A stretch of 17,763 nt of DNA, from contig DJXY01000011.1 of the NCBI GenBank assembly GCA_002449915.1, positions 1-17,763 of the forward strand, in the 5' to 3' direction. Positions 7,847-15,465 of this stretch are shown piece after piece (the stretch's first letter is position 1; each line of letters begins with the position of its first letter). The notes under the pieces are model-generated. The model was given only the letters and a program-made list of their open reading frames with translations. It made no database searches and was not told the DNA's origin. Both the position numbers and the translations under genes were made by a program. This stretch comes from Oribacterium sp. UBA6992 (GTDB lineage: Bacteria; Bacillota; Clostridia; Lachnospirales; Lachnospiraceae).

Positions 7847-9295
7847 ATGGGCTTGGAACAGTACCTTACGGTAATTGACGATAGTAAAGATACACTGGAT
7901 GTACTTGCGGACCAGATTTGGGGCTGCGCGGAAACCGCCTACAGCGAGACAAAATCCGTAGAGAAGCTCACGGAATTTTTCCGGAAGGAGGGATTTACCG
8001 TTAAGGACAAGGCATATGGCATCGATACCGCATTTACGGCATCCTTCGGCAGCGGCAGTCCGCGGATCGGTATTCTGGGAGAGTTTGACGCACTGTCAGG
8101 ACTAAACCAGATCGCAGGACTTGTTGAAAAAAAATCCGAGCATCCGGGGGCACCTGGACATGGCTGCGGACATAACCTCCTTGGGGTTGGCTCTGCAGCC
8201 GCGGCGCTAGCAGTGCGCGATTATCTTAAGGCAGGTCATCCGGGGACGGTGATTTATTATGGCTGTCCTGCGGAGGAGGGCGGCAGCGGTAAGGCATTTA
8301 TGGCTAAAGAGGGTGCCTTCCGGGATCTTGATGCGGCAATTACATGGCATCCCGGGACCAGCAATGTTGTAGTGACCAACAGCTCGCTCGCCAATTTCCA
8401 GGTATTGTACAGTTTTGAAGGGACGGCGGCGCATGCTGCCGGCTGTCCGGAGCTTGGCAGAAGCGCGCTGGACAGTCTCGAGCTTATGAATGTCGGTGTG
8501 CAGTTCCTGCGGGAGCATATGATTGAGCAGGCAAGGATCCATTATGCTATTGTAGATGCAGGAGGATATTCGCCTAATGTGGTACAGCCGACTGCCAAGG
8601 CAATTTACCTTGTGCGCGCGCCAAAGCAGCAGGATGCAGCAGAGCTTCTCGCAAGAGTGGACAACATTGCCAAAGGAGCGGCGCTTATGACTGATACCAA
8701 GGTGACTCGCCGCTTCATAAAATCCTGTGCCAATTTCGTTTCCAACCGGACCCTTGAGAAGCTTTTGTACCAGTCTATGCAGGAGGTGGGTGTGCCATCC
8801 TACACGGAAGAGGAGTATGCACTAGCTGCAAAATATACGGCGACTGCGCCGGCAGGTTCAGACCGTGGTTATGATGAGCTTGTTTCGGATATGCTGATTC
8901 CCGGGGACATCAAGTTTATGAAGGCGCATAAAAAGGACCGGCTCTGGGACTTTATCGTGCCCTATGAGGAGATCCATATTGTGAAGGCAACAGGTGGCTC
9001 TACGGATGTCGGGGATGTGAGCTTCCAGTGCCCGACCGCGCAGATCACCTGCATGACACTGGCACCTTTGACGCCGGGACACAGCTGGCAGATCGTATCA
9101 CAGGGGAAGTCCACGACGGCGCATAAGGGTATGCGATTTGCAGGTAAGAGCTTGGCGCTTGCGGTGATGAAGCTGATGGAGAGTCCGGATACACTCAAGA
9201 CCGCAAGAGCTGAATTTGATGAGGTGATGGCGGATCAGAAGTATATCCCGATTCCAAAGGACGCTCATCCGGTTGCCATGAGCAGCCTGTACTGA
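7847..9295 (+). CDS. M20-family amidohydrolase, AbgB (p-aminobenzoyl-glutamate hydrolase subunit B)-like
   Basis: This is a predicted cytoplasmic, metal-dependent amide hydrolase of peptidase family M20D, 482 residues, close to E. coli AbgB in length. GEFDALSGL (residues 78-86) is followed by PGHGCGHNLLG (103-113), where Cys107 and His109 are expected metal ligands. CPAEEGGSGK (140-149) supplies the catalytic glutamate, and WHPG has His167. AHAAGCPELGRSALD is the dimerisation/lid start. Family members cleave N-acyl-amino acids, aminobenzoyl-glutamate or dipeptides. E. coli AbgB works with AbgA, but no abgA-like gene is present here, so this enzyme probably acts alone or with a distant partner. 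Its place directly after a peptide importer suggests it hydrolyses the imported compound (inference). The ribosome site AGGAGG is upstream of ATG. Confidence 0.88.
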   Translation: MGLEQYLTVIDDSKDTLDVLADQIWGCAETAYSETKSVEKLTEFFRKEGFTVKDKAYGIDTAFTASFGSGSPRIGILGEFDALSGLNQIAGLVEKKSEHPGAPGHGCGHNLLGVGSAAAALAVRDYLKAGHPGTVIYYGCPAEEGGSGKAFMAKEGAFRDLDAAITWHPGTSNVVVTNSSLANFQVLYSFEGTAAHAAGCPELGRSALDSLELMNVGVQFLREHMIEQARIHYAIVDAGGYSPNVVQPTAKAIYLVRAPKQQDAAELLARVDNIAKGAALMTDTKVTRRFIKSCANFVSNRTLEKLLYQSMQEVGVPSYTEEEYALAAKYTATAPAGSDRGYDELVSDMLIPGDIKFMKAHKKDRLWDFIVPYEEIHIVKATGGSTDVGDVSFQCPTAQITCMTLAPLTPGHSWQIVSQGKSTTAHKGMRFAGKSLALAVMKLMESPDTLKTARAEFDEVMADQKYIPIPKDAHPVAMSSLY

Positions 9296-9353
9296 GGTAA
9301 GCCTGGCTTCACAAAGATAGTGGGACAGACATACGGCACGGAGAGGACTATTT

Positions 9354-10025
9354 ATGAAAAATTATGTCATTACGATTGCGAGAGGCTTTGGCAGTGGCGG
9401 CAGAGAGGTTGCCAGTATGCTTGCGGATCAGCTTGGAATCCACAGCTATGAGCATAGGATTCTTACGCTTGCGGCTAATCTTTCCGGTAGAGATGAGCAG
9501 GACTTTGTGGACATTGATGAGAAACTCCGCGGAAGTTATATTCAAAGCGAGCTTCATCGGCTCCAGAAGCGCATGCTGCCACACCCGGAACGCACAGATT
9601 TTAAGTCGGATGATCGCTTATATGAATTTGAAGCTAAAATTATCCGGAGCCTTGCGGAGACGGAGAGCTGCATTATTGTCGGCAAGGCCGCGGATTATGT
9701 GCTTAAGGACCGGGACAATGTGCTGAGCGTCTATGTGGAGGCGCCGCGGCGTTTTACCCGTAAGATGGTCATGAGCCGCATGAATGTCGATGAGAGGGAG
9801 GCGGATGATCTCATCACGCGGACCGATAAATACCGGGCAGAGTATTATAAATATTATACAGGAGGAAATTACTGGACCAATGTTGTAAATTATGATCTGA
9901 CATTGAACTCGGAGCGTTTCGGACTTCCGAAGTGCGTGGAGATGATCCGCCAGGCACTGATTGTGAAGCTTGGAGACAAGCTGGATCCGGAGGTGCTAAG
10001 TACCATTACAAAAACAGGTGAATGA
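9354..10025 (+). CDS. Cytidylate-kinase-like P-loop protein
   Basis: The product has 223 residues and resembles the cytidylate kinase-like family (Cytidylate_kin2 type). The N-terminus reads ITIARGFGSGGREVA, with the P-loop-like segment at about residues 10-17. Later segments CIIVGKAADYVL, VYVEAPRRFTRKMV and the C-terminal NYWTNVVNYDLTLNSE fit the family. It is not the canonical Cmk: the P-loop is the GSGGRE variant, and true substrates of this family are largely unassigned. It is the last gene of the operon, 58 nt after the amidohydrolase, with GGAGAGG at 9340-9346 as ribosome site, and is followed at once by a strong terminator. Its link to peptide or amide use is unexplained. It could phosphorylate a catabolic product or be a regulatory kinase, but nothing in the sequence decides this. 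Confidence 0.8.
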   Translation: MKNYVITIARGFGSGGREVASMLADQLGIHSYEHRILTLAANLSGRDEQDFVDIDEKLRGSYIQSELHRLQKRMLPHPERTDFKSDDRLYEFEAKIIRSLAETESCIIVGKAADYVLKDRDNVLSVYVEAPRRFTRKMVMSRMNVDEREADDLITRTDKYRAEYYKYYTGGNYWTNVVNYDLTLNSERFGLPKCVEMIRQALIVKLGDKLDPEVLSTITKTGE

Positions 10026-10028
10026 TAT

Positions 10029-10055
10029 AAGCCGGGCAGTTTGTGCCCGGCTTTT
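10029..10055 (+). terminator. Rho-independent terminator closing the transporter operon
   Basis: AAGCCGGGCA (10029-10038) and TGCCCGGCTT (10044-10053) form a perfect 10-bp GC-rich stem with a 5-nt loop. A short T run extends to 10055. It starts 3 nt after the kinase-like gene's stop. The stem could also help end transcripts of the convergent recQ, though the minus-strand T run is poor. Confidence 0.88.
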
Positions 10056-10104
10056 CCAGTGTAACAGGCGCAGTATAGCACCACAATATGGCAGGCGGCA
10101 CAGT

Positions 10105-12120
10105 CTATTTTTCAGAAGGCTCCAGAGTGAACATCTCGAGGATGCCGCGCTGTGCCTCCCGGGTATAGTAGACATCCTGATATTCCTGTCCCTTCTGCCC
10201 GACCCGGGTGTCAAGCTCCAGACCGAAGTCCGCTCCGGCGGCAGTAACCTTGCGCTCGATAAAACGTCCATTATTGATCGTCCTCAGATACCCGAGGGCG
10301 ATCATTTTGTTTTGTATGGTTGTCCCGAAAATCTTTTTTACATGCTGTGCATCCCGCAGTGTATTTAAGACTCTTGCAAGCTCTGCGACAAGATAGCGCT
10401 TCTGATACGGAAACGAAGCGGCTTCCTCCGGAGTAAGATAAAATTCGCATTGCGGACCCCTGGCAGGGAACTCTCTGCCGCCGGCCTTGACTGCATCCGC
10501 GACCAATCTTTCTGTGCCGCCGGCGTTCTCCGCTGCCCGGAAGCGCTGGATCGCATCCAGAAACGATGCCCCATACCGCGCCGCCTTGGCATCCCCCACG
10601 CCGGAAACATTCATAAAAGCTTCCATCGAGCAGGGCTCCTTGAGTGCCATGTCCACAAGGGTCCGGTCGGAGAATATAATAAACGGCGGACGACCTTCCT
10701 GTCGCGCCCAGTCTGTACGCACCGCTTTTAAAATCGTAAAAAGCTGCAGTTGGCGGGGATCCAGATCCTCCCGACTCGCACCGGCATGCGCATGCTTGGC
10801 ACGCTGCCGGGCGGCTTCTCTGCGACGCTCCCGCGCACGTTCGCCGGAGCCCTCGACCGCCTCGTCCGTTTCCGCTTCGCCGAGACATACCGAACAGTTT
10901 CCGCAGTCCTCCGGGGCATCTTCGCCAAAATAATTCAGAATATATTTCCTGAGACACTGCTGTGTCATACAGTACTTCCGCATCATTTCGAGCCGGTAGA
11001 GGTTCTGCCGATGCACAATCTGCCTGTCTTCCGGTGTCATGCCTTCTACAGGTGCGGCATGGTCAATGAGGTATCTTGCAAGGATCACATCCTGACCACT
11101 GTACAAAAGGATGCAGTCCGCAGGCTCTCCATCCCGCCCGGCACGTCCTGCCTCCTGATAGTAATTTTCAAGGCTTGCAGGCATGTTGTAGTGGATCACA
11201 AAGCGGACACTGGATTTGTCGATCCCCATCCCAAAGGCATTGGTTGCGATGATGACAGGCACCCGGTCAAAAATAAAATCCTCCTGACTCTTAAGGCGCT
11301 CTGCATTGGAAAGTCCGGCGTGATAGCGCGCAGCACGGATTCCCGCATCCATTACATACTGATAAAGCTGATCCACAGCCTTTCTTGTGGCGCAGTAAAT
11401 AATCCCGGACTCGTCCGGATGCTCCGAGAGGAAGTTAAGGACATAACCCCGCTTGTTGTGCTGCTTCTTAACAGCAAAATAGAGATTTTTCCGATCAAAT
11501 CCCGTAATCAGCTTTTTGGGAGTCTCCAGATCGAGACTTGTCACAATATCATACTGCACCCGTTCAGTGGCGGTTGCAGTGAATGCAGCCAGCACGGGGC
11601 GTTCCTTAAGCGTCCTTGCGAAATCGGCGATCCTCCGGTAGCTTGGGCGGAAATCCTGTCCCCACTGAGAGATGCAGTGCGCCTCATCTACCGCAATCAG
11701 GGAAATCTGCTGTGTGGCGGTGAAGCTCAGAAAATTGTCAGTCATAAGCCGTTCCGGTGCCACATAGATGATCTTGTAGCGCCCTTCTGAAGCATACAAA
11801 AGAGCCTTCCGCGTCTGGGATTCCGTAAGAGAACTATTGATAAATGCAGCATGCACGCCGGACGCATTGAGCGCCTGCACCTGATCACGCATCAGAGATA
11901 TAAGAGGTGAAATCACAAGAGTGATTCCGGGCAGAAGCAGCGCCGGTACCTGATAGCAGATGGATTTGCCGCCGCCCGTCGGGAGGACGCCAAAGACATC
12001 CCGTCCCCGAAGGATCGCGTCGATCAGTTCCTTCTGCCCAGGACGGAACTCGTCATAGCCAAAATACTGTTTTAAAACTTCATGCGGTTTATCTTTCTTT
12101 TCGTTATCCACGTTATCCAA
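10105..12120 (-). CDS. recQ: ATP-dependent DNA helicase RecQ, atypical C-terminal half
   Basis: This is a 3'-5' superfamily 2 DNA helicase for repair and recombination, 671 residues. Motif 0 is YFGYDEFRPGQ; Walker A LPTGGGKS (46-53); DEAH at 145-148 within DEAHCISQWGQDFRP; motif III FTATAT; motif V ATNAFGMGID; motif VI QEAGRAGRDG. The zinc cysteines are C389, C406, C409 and C412, spaced as in E. coli RecQ. A charged Arg/Glu/Ala linker (about 415-450) then leads directly into an HRDC domain (about 454-530), with no winged-helix segment between. A further 110-residue C-terminal region (about 558-668) has no counterpart in E. coli RecQ. The start is TTG at 12120, preceded by AGGTGA at 12125-12130; a GTG three codons later is the alternative. 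It is divergent from the dehydratase gene and convergent with the transporter operon. Confidence 0.93.
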   Translation of the reverse strand: MDNVDNEKKDKPHEVLKQYFGYDEFRPGQKELIDAILRGRDVFGVLPTGGGKSICYQVPALLLPGITLVISPLISLMRDQVQALNASGVHAAFINSSLTESQTRKALLYASEGRYKIIYVAPERLMTDNFLSFTATQQISLIAVDEAHCISQWGQDFRPSYRRIADFARTLKERPVLAAFTATATERVQYDIVTSLDLETPKKLITGFDRKNLYFAVKKQHNKRGYVLNFLSEHPDESGIIYCATRKAVDQLYQYVMDAGIRAARYHAGLSNAERLKSQEDFIFDRVPVIIATNAFGMGIDKSSVRFVIHYNMPASLENYYQEAGRAGRDGEPADCILLYSGQDVILARYLIDHAAPVEGMTPEDRQIVHRQNLYRLEMMRKYCMTQQCLRKYILNYFGEDAPEDCGNCSVCLGEAETDEAVEGSGERARERRREAARQRAKHAHAGASREDLDPRQLQLFTILKAVRTDWARQEGRPPFIIFSDRTLVDMALKEPCSMEAFMNVSGVGDAKAARYGASFLDAIQRFRAAENAGGTERLVADAVKAGGREFPARGPQCEFYLTPEEAASFPYQKRYLVAELARVLNTLRDAQHVKKIFGTTIQNKMIALGYLRTINNGRFIERKVTAAGADFGLELDTRVGQKGQEYQDVYYTREAQRGILEMFTLEPSEK

Positions 12121-12124
12121 ATTT

Positions 12125-12130
12125 TCACCT
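12125..12130 (-). promoter_or_regulatory. Ribosome binding site supporting a TTG start for recQ
   Basis: On the minus strand AGGTGA ends 4 nt before the TTG at 12120-12118. The in-frame GTG at 12111-12109 would be 13 nt away. No ATG is available in the first codons, so the TTG start is preferred. Confidence 0.55.
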
Positions 12131-12167
12131 GCGGACTAAGAGTGATGCAAAGAATCTGATGCTTCCT

Positions 12168-12196
12168 ATCATACCGTAAAGTCCATGCGCATGCAA
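12168..12196 (-). promoter_or_regulatory. Candidate recQ promoter
   Basis: On the minus strand TTGCAT (12196-12191) and TATGAT (12173-12168) are separated by 17 bp: a good -10 (5/6) and a weak -35 (3/6). A perfect 10-bp palindrome, CATGCGCATG (12184-12193), overlaps the -35. The predicted start would leave about 40 nt of leader before the TTG codon. Confidence 0.4.
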
Positions 12197-12227
12197 ATCC
12201 TGTATTATTATCTATAGCTTATATATG

Positions 12228-12261
12228 TGTAAATTACATTAATTGGAATTTATATACAATT
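12228..12261 (+). promoter_or_regulatory. Candidate promoter/operator region of the dehydratase gene
   Basis: TGTAAATTACA (12228-12238) is a near-perfect palindrome around one central base. It contains ATTACA, usable as a weak -35, 16 bp from TACAAT (12255-12260, 5/6 match to a -10). A second inverted repeat, AATTG (12241-12245) and CAATT (12257-12261), overlaps the same segment. Together they look like a regulated promoter in the recQ/dehydratase divergent gap, but the region is AT-rich, so chance matches are likely. The leader to the ATG at 12342 would be about 75 nt. Confidence 0.3.
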
Positions 12262-12341
12262 TCTGCTAACCTATGTGCGTAGTTGAGAAACAGATACAGA
12301 TTTAAAAATTACTTATATCAGAAGGTTCGCTAGGAGGAAAC

Positions 12342-13853
12342 ATGGATATCAATGCGTTAATGATGGATGACACCGATAACGTTGTTACCTGTGTCACGGA
12401 AGTCAAGGCAGGAGACAATGTGGTTTTTAAACAGGCTGGAGAAGTTAAGACGATCTGCGCGGAGGAGGATATCCCCTATTGTCATAAAATTGCGCTTACC
12501 GATCTTGCAGTCGGCGATGAGGTCTTCAAATACGGAGAGAGCCTTGGAAAGATGATAGAGGTAGTTGCCAAGGGACATCTTGTGAATGAAAACAACCTTA
12601 AGAGTGTCCCGAGAAACTATGATCAGGAGCTTGCCGGAGATGATTTTGTCATGAGCGCAAAGCAGTCCGCCGGAGATCCAAATCCAAAGAAGCGTACCTT
12701 CTGGGGATATAGAAGAGCCGAGGGACGCCCGGGCATCCGCAATCATATCCTGATCCTGCCGACATGTGCCTGCGGCAGCGAGAGCAGCAGAATCGTTGCA
12801 AGCCAGGTTCGTGGCGCGGTAAATATCGTATTTAATACCGGATGCTCCGATGTTGCTGCCAACACCGCCATGTCCCAGAAGGTGCTGACAGGGTTTGCCT
12901 GCAATCCCAATGTATATGGTGTTGTGATCATCGGACTTGGCTGTGAGACCGTTGGGCATGCACAGCTCGCCGAGAAGATCCGGAGCATGACCAGCAAGCC
13001 CGTTGCACACTTCGGCATCCAGGATGAGGGTGGTACGCTTAAAACCATCGAGAAGGCAGTGCGTGCCGCAAGAGATATGGCAGCGGAAGCAGGCATGCAG
13101 CAGAAAGAGGAGTTTGATATCTCCGAGCTTCTGTTAGGCATCGAATGTGGCGGTTCCGATGCAACCTCCGGTATTGCCAGCAATCCGGCAGTCGGAGAAT
13201 TGTCAGATGCGCTGGTAGATCTTGGCGCAACAACCGTAATGTCCGAGTCCATCGAGTGGATCGGCGGAGAGCATGTACTTGCCAAAAGAGCAGCCAATAA
13301 GGAAATTCACGATCAGATCATTGAAGTCTGCCGTGCCTATGAGGCACATCTCAATGCGGCCGGACAGGATTGCCGTGCCGGTCAGCCAACTCCGGGCAAT
13401 AAAGCCGGTGGCCTCTCCACACTGGAGGAAAAGAGCCTTGGATGCATCCGCAAGGGCGGCACACGTCCGATCGTTGAGGTGCTGGAGCAGGCAGTGCGCC
13501 CGAGCAAAAAGGGAGCGGTTGTCATGGATACTGCCGGATATGATATTGCATCCGTTACCTCGATGGTAGCTGCCGGATGCCAGGCTGTGATCTTTACCAC
13601 AGGTCGAGGAACACCGACTGGCAACGCCATTGCGCCGGTATTAAAGGTAACGGCAAACGGCAGAACCTATGCCAGGATGGAAGACAACATGGATGTGGAT
13701 CTCTCAGGCATCATTGCCGGCACGATCAGCTACCAGGAGGAAGGTCATCGCCTGGTAGACAAGATCAATGCGATCTGCAATGGACAGTTAACCAAAGCAG
13801 AAGCCTATGGATTCTCGGATATTGCCGTGGATCATGTGTGCAGATACGTCTAA
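12342..13853 (+). CDS. UxaA/GarD-family sugar-acid dehydratase (altronate/galactarate dehydratase-like)
   Basis: This is a predicted metal-dependent dehydratase turning a sugar acid into a 2-keto-3-deoxy acid, 503 residues, close to E. coli UxaA in length. The N-terminal SAF-like domain (about residues 10-90) shows CHKIALTDLAVGDEVFKYGE. The large C-terminal domain has GYRRAEGRPGIRN (121-133), VIIGLGCE, IECGGSDATSGIASNPAVG, TPGNKAGGLSTLEEKSLG and TTGRGTPTGNAIAPV, all family blocks. The segment after the SAF core, usually G-x-H-V-H-x-H-N, reads GHLVNENN here (77-84). Sulfolactate sulfo-lyase (SuyA+SuyB) is a relative, but is normally split into two genes. AGGAGG at 12332-12337 precedes the ATG. 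The adjacent SLC13 permease suggests uptake of its acid substrate. The exact substrate is unknown. Confidence 0.88.
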   Translation: MDINALMMDDTDNVVTCVTEVKAGDNVVFKQAGEVKTICAEEDIPYCHKIALTDLAVGDEVFKYGESLGKMIEVVAKGHLVNENNLKSVPRNYDQELAGDDFVMSAKQSAGDPNPKKRTFWGYRRAEGRPGIRNHILILPTCACGSESSRIVASQVRGAVNIVFNTGCSDVAANTAMSQKVLTGFACNPNVYGVVIIGLGCETVGHAQLAEKIRSMTSKPVAHFGIQDEGGTLKTIEKAVRAARDMAAEAGMQQKEEFDISELLLGIECGGSDATSGIASNPAVGELSDALVDLGATTVMSESIEWIGGEHVLAKRAANKEIHDQIIEVCRAYEAHLNAAGQDCRAGQPTPGNKAGGLSTLEEKSLGCIRKGGTRPIVEVLEQAVRPSKKGAVVMDTAGYDIASVTSMVAAGCQAVIFTTGRGTPTGNAIAPVLKVTANGRTYARMEDNMDVDLSGIIAGTISYQEEGHRLVDKINAICNGQLTKAEAYGFSDIAVDHVCRYV

Positions 13854-13887
13854 ACCAATAAAAAATAAAAATTTAATAGACAAGAGA

Positions 13888-13915
13888 CAGGTCCTGCGGC
13901 ATGTGACAGGGCCTG
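13888..13915 (+). promoter_or_regulatory. Intercistronic hairpin between dehydratase and permease genes
   Basis: CAGGTCCTG (13888-13896) pairs with CAGGGCCTG (13907-13915) through nine positions with one G-U pair and a 10-nt loop. No T run follows; a GGGGG ribosome site (13921-13925) lies directly downstream. It may adjust permease expression or protect the upstream mRNA end. The rest of this 77-nt gap is AT-rich. Confidence 0.45.
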
Positions 13916-13930
13916 CAAAAGGGGGAAAAC

Positions 13931-15250
13931 ATGAGTACACAGTTGACGATTTGTCTCGTGATATCTTTACTTGCAGTGATTGGTTTTATCCATGGCAAGC
14001 TACCGCTTGGGACAGTAGGATGCGCAGCTATGCTGGCATACCTTTTTACAGGCTGTATTGATGAAAAAACCGCGCTTGGAACGATAGGAAACTCCAATAT
14101 CGTGATGGTTTCCGGTATGTTTGTAATCTCTGCCGGACTAAGGAAAACGCAGTTTGTTCATCTCATTGGTAAGTCTGTAAAAGCCATCTCCAAGGGCAGC
14201 ATGGCTAAGGTTATGCTAGGCTTTATCCTGGCATCGATCCTTGCGGCAACACTGACAGGCTCCGCGCTTGCTGCATTTGCCATTGTCATCCCAATTGTTA
14301 GTGCAACATGTGAGGAAATGAACATCAGCATCAGCCGTGCTGCATTCTGTGTAGGACTTGCCTGCATCGCTTCCTGCGGTATTGTACCGGTCGGCGGCAC
14401 ACTTGCCATGCTGGCGGAAATCAACGGATACATCGATGCCAATGAATACAGCCAGTATCAGCTCGCGCTTACAGACCTGTTTGTAGGACGCTGGCCGGTA
14501 CTTGTAATGCTGACACTCTACAGCATGTTCCTTGGCTGGAAGATCGCACCGGAGAAACCGGTCATTGAAACCTCTGAATTTAGTCTCGGCAGTAAAGGAC
14601 CGGCGGCACCTCTTGCACCGTTCCAGGAGAAATGCGGATATACTATTTTCTTTGGCGTAACTTTGTTGCTTGCTTTTTCCGGACCCATTAATAGCTTCTT
14701 TAAGAGCGTTGGCATCCCCGCGGTCTCTGCCTGGGAAATCGTTCTGCTTGGATGTCTCCTCCTGGTGCTTACCAAGGTGCTGTCTCCAAAGGAGTGCTTT
14801 GGCGCGGTAAACTGGGATATGGCATTTCTGATCATCGGCTGCTTATGTATGGGTGCTGCACTTAACAACACCGGTGCCGGTACGCTCATCGGTAATGCCA
14901 TCGCATCGGTTGCAGGCAGAATGAGAAATAACTATATGATCGGTGCAATGTTCTTTATCATTCCGTTCCTACTTACACAGATCATGCAGAATAGAAGCGT
15001 TATGGCGATCTTCCAGCCGATCGCGATCCTTGCCTGCAAGAGCATGGGGGTAAGCTGTGTTGGTCCTTGCATCCTTGTAGCTGCTGCCTGCACAACCTCC
15101 TTTATGACACCGATGGCGACTGCCTGCATTCCCTATATCATGGAAGTCGGAGGATATGATGTTAAGTCACAGTTCGTACAGTCTCTCTTACCTGCGGTGC
15201 TCTTATCTGTTATCAATATTTTCTATGTCATGACAGTTTTTCCACTTTAA
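13931..15250 (+). CDS. SLC13/DASS-type carboxylate permease
   Basis: This is a polytopic inner-membrane transporter of 439 residues, in the ion-transporter superfamily of Na+/di- or tricarboxylate carriers. About 10-12 hydrophobic segments are visible. Two inverted-repeat-like halves carry GNSNIVMVSGMF (about residue 53 on) and, near the C-terminus, CTTSFMTPMATAC, matching the substrate/sodium-binding hairpin regions of the family. CGIVPVGGTLAM follows the second pair of helices. The central region SEFSLGSKGPAAPLAPFQEK is a hydrophilic loop between halves. It starts 77 nt after the dehydratase gene with a GGGGG ribosome site, so co-transcription is likely and an organic or sugar acid is the probable substrate (inference). 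Whether it uses Na+ or H+ cannot be seen. Confidence 0.85.
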   Translation: MSTQLTICLVISLLAVIGFIHGKLPLGTVGCAAMLAYLFTGCIDEKTALGTIGNSNIVMVSGMFVISAGLRKTQFVHLIGKSVKAISKGSMAKVMLGFILASILAATLTGSALAAFAIVIPIVSATCEEMNISISRAAFCVGLACIASCGIVPVGGTLAMLAEINGYIDANEYSQYQLALTDLFVGRWPVLVMLTLYSMFLGWKIAPEKPVIETSEFSLGSKGPAAPLAPFQEKCGYTIFFGVTLLLAFSGPINSFFKSVGIPAVSAWEIVLLGCLLLVLTKVLSPKECFGAVNWDMAFLIIGCLCMGAALNNTGAGTLIGNAIASVAGRMRNNYMIGAMFFIIPFLLTQIMQNRSVMAIFQPIAILACKSMGVSCVGPCILVAAACTTSFMTPMATACIPYIMEVGGYDVKSQFVQSLLPAVLLSVINIFYVMTVFPL

Positions 15251-15288
15251 TAAAATGCTGCATATGTAAATATAACTGTTTTAAATGC

Positions 15289-15318
15289 CAGGCTGATGTG
15301 AGGAAGCGCATCAGCCTG
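15289..15318 (+). terminator. Strong hairpin after the permease gene, without a T tract
   Basis: CAGGCTGATG (15289-15298) and CATCAGCCTG (15309-15318) form a perfect 10-bp stem with a 10-nt loop, 38 nt past the permease stop. The following bases (ACTACATATA) lack the T run of an intrinsic terminator. It could be a weak or factor-dependent terminator, or a 3' mRNA stabiliser. Confidence 0.5.
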
Positions 15319-15373
15319 ACTACATATACACCGGATTTATTTATGTAAAAATCAGCTTCTTTTCATGCCGTTT

Positions 15374-15385
15374 GATATAAATATC
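15374..15385. promoter_or_regulatory. Small palindrome upstream of the esterase promoter
   Basis: GATAT (15374-15378) and ATATC (15381-15385) flank AA, just upstream of the -35 element at 15389. The position would suit an activator site, but the arms are short and AT-rich. Confidence 0.25.
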
Positions 15386-15388
15386 GGC

Positions 15389-15418
15389 TTTACACATTAA
15401 AGCAGTACCTGTTATAAA
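15389..15418 (+). promoter_or_regulatory. Promoter of the esterase gene
   Basis: TTTACA (15389-15394, 5/6) and TATAAA (15413-15418, 5/6) are 18 bp apart. The predicted start is near 15425, leaving a leader of about 40 nt before the ATG at 15466. This suggests that the esterase can be expressed separately from the dehydratase and permease. Confidence 0.6.
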
Positions 15419-15465
15419 ATCAGTTTGCACAACTGTAAAGAAAATACAAAGGAAAGGATAAAATT

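Noticed and set aside
10750..11790. Long plus-strand open frame of 346 codons opposite recQ
   Set aside because: It lies entirely antisense to well-conserved RecQ motifs, shows no recognisable domain and has no good ribosome site.
12243..12264. Sigma-54-type promoter before the dehydratase gene
   Set aside because: TTGG and CTGC are present but the spacing is far longer than the fixed -24/-12 distance.
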